Below are positions 5,525 through 6,404 of a stretch of 6,404 bases of DNA, piece by piece (the stretch's first letter is position 1; every line of letters starts with the position of its first letter). Origin of the DNA: Deltaproteobacteria bacterium. GTDB lineage: Bacteria > Myxococcota_A > Polyangia > Polyangiales > Houyiibacteriaceae. The position numbers and the translations under genes were made by a program. The stretch covers positions 1 through 6,404 of the forward strand of contig JAFDFW010000425.1 of the NCBI GenBank assembly GCA_019309605.1. Direction: 5' to 3'. Under the pieces are notes generated by a model, which did not search any database, had not been told where the DNA came from, and was given only the letters and a program-made list of their open reading frames with translations.

Positions 5525-6315
5525 TAGCCAAACCTACCGGAAATGTACTCTTCGGTACGCTTTTTCGTTGGTCGCGTGAACATCATGTCGGTCTTCCCGT
5601 GCTCGATGAGCTCTCCCATGTAGAAAAATGCGGTGGAATCACTGACTCGGGCGGCCTGCTGCATCGAGTGCGTGACGATGACGATGGTGTACTGCTCGCG
5701 AAGCTCGCGGATCAGCTCTTCGATCTTGGCGGTCGCGATCGGGTCCAGCGCCGACGCGGGCTCATCCATCAGGATCACCTCGGGCCAGACTGCGAGACAT
5801 CGCGCGATGCACAGGCGCTGCTGCTGCCCGCCGGAGAGCCCGAGCGCGGAGCTCTGAAGGCGGTCCTTCACCTCGTCCCAGAGCGCCGCGCCTTTGAGAG
5901 ATTCTTCGACCCTCTCCGCGATGACGTCTTTGTCTTTTTCACCCCCGATGCGAAGCCCAAAGGCCACGTTGTCGAAGATCGACTTCGGGAATGGATTCGA
6001 CTTCTGGAAGACCATGCCGACCCTGCGACGGACCTCCACAGGGTCGACCCCGCGGCCGTAGATATCCTCGCCGTCCAGGAGAATGCGGCCCTCGACGCGG
6101 CAGCTGTCGATCGTGTCATTCATCCGGTTAAGGGCTCGCAAATAGGTGCTCTTCCCACAACCCGATGGGCCGATGAGAGCCGTCACGCTGCGATCGGCGA
6201 TGTCGAGATCGACATCCTGAATGGCCTGGTTGCTCCCGTAGAAGACGTTGACGTTGCGCGTCTCCATCTTCACGTCGTTTGGAGCCTCGGCAACCGCTTG
6301 TTCAGATTTGCTCAT
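5524..6315 (-). CDS. pstB: Phosphate ABC transporter ATP-binding protein PstB
   Basis: ATPase subunit of the high-affinity Pst phosphate importer, on the cytoplasmic face of the inner membrane. The 263 residues are a normal length and all ABC motifs are intact: Walker A GPSGCGKST (49-57), Q-loop Q104 in VFQKSNPFP, signature LSGGQQQR (160-167), Walker B VILMDEP with D184 and catalytic E185, D-loop SALD (188-191) and switch H216. PstB hallmarks include FYGSNQAI near the N-terminus, the QKSNPFPKSIFDNVAFG stretch, DEPASALDPIA and the C-terminal RTEEYISGRFG. The ATG (6315-6313) overlaps the pstA stop as ATGA, and the stop overlaps the phoU start as TAATG, so pstA-pstB-phoU form one tightly coupled operon. 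The operon promoter and pstS/pstC are outside the window. Besides transport, PstB is thought to pass the phosphate status to PhoU and PhoR. Confidence 0.98.
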   Translation of the reverse strand: MSKSEQAVAEAPNDVKMETRNVNVFYGSNQAIQDVDLDIADRSVTALIGPSGCGKSTYLRALNRMNDTIDSCRVEGRILLDGEDIYGRGVDPVEVRRRVGMVFQKSNPFPKSIFDNVAFGLRIGGEKDKDVIAERVEESLKGAALWDEVKDRLQSSALGLSGGQQQRLCIARCLAVWPEVILMDEPASALDPIATAKIEELIRELREQYTIVIVTHSMQQAARVSDSTAFFYMGELIEHGKTDMMFTRPTKKRTEEYISGRFG

Positions 6316-6404
6316 GGTCGAAGTGCCGCGCGCGAACGTGCGCGAATGATCACCGCGAGCAGGTTGAGCGAGAACGTCAGCACGAGCAAGACGAGCACGG
6401 TGCC
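6312..6404 (-). CDS. pstA: Phosphate ABC transporter permease PstA, C-terminal fragment
   Basis: The last 30 codons and stop of a membrane protein that enters from the right edge. The visible peptide has a strongly hydrophobic helix (GTVLVLLVLTFSLNLLAVII) followed by a positive tail RARSRAALRP, typical of the last transmembrane helix and cytoplasmic end of PstA-type ABC permeases. Its TGA overlaps the ATG of pstB (ATGA), matching the standard pstA-pstB-phoU order. The fragment itself carries no diagnostic motif, so naming it pstA rather than pstC rests on its place immediately before pstB. Confidence 0.85.
   Translation of the reverse strand, partial: GTVLVLLVLTFSLNLLAVIIRARSRAALRP

Noticed and set aside
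4997..5527. 176-residue plus-strand frame opposite phoU
   Set aside because: Complement of a clear PhoU reading frame, no motif of its own.

Overview
This 6.4 kb window is a compact phosphate-uptake and phosphate-regulation locus. Every gene but one small lipoprotein belongs to a recognisable phosphate family. The DNA is GC-rich, and the porin plus a lipobox-bearing lipoprotein point to a Gram-negative cell with an outer membrane. The gene set and protein styles would fit a deltaproteobacterial or myxobacterial-type genome, but that is inference; nothing in the window fixes the taxon. There are no RNA genes, mobile elements or CRISPR arrays. The longest gene-free stretch is about 190 bp.

Layout. 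On the left, minus strand: the first 31 codons of a PiT-family phosphate permease (1-95), preceded in its operon by a DUF47 PhoU-like accessory protein (106-780). The divergent intergenic region (781-973) carries an exact 7-bp direct repeat in 11-bp register, a good candidate Pho box facing the plus-strand genes. On the plus strand: phoB response regulator (974-1663), phoR histidine kinase (1700-3070), an OprP/OprO-type phosphate-selective porin (about 3133-4497) and a small predicted lipoprotein with an RcsF/DUF4156-like look (4499-4819). A three-copy version of the same heptamer, also in 11-bp register, overlaps the 3' end of phoR just before the porin, so the porin and lipoprotein probably have their own PhoB-controlled promoter. 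On the right, minus strand and convergent: the 3' end of pstA (6312-6404), pstB (5524-6315) and phoU (4835-5524), with ATGA and TAATG overlaps.

How it fits together (family knowledge plus inference). The porin would let phosphate through the outer membrane. The high-affinity Pst ABC transporter and the low-affinity PiT permease would carry it across the inner membrane. PhoU and the DUF47 protein would be the respective regulators or accessory partners. PhoR, which has almost no periplasmic domain, would read the transport state through PstB/PhoU and phosphorylate PhoB, and PhoB would then bind the two heptamer arrays.

Points worth a second look: the two heptamer arrays and their shared consensus, the embedding of the second in the phoR coding end, the unclear translation start of the porin (the only nearby ATG is one base out of frame), an Asn in place of the usual Asp in the PhoR G1 box, and the unassigned lipoprotein. 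I see no wholly new system.
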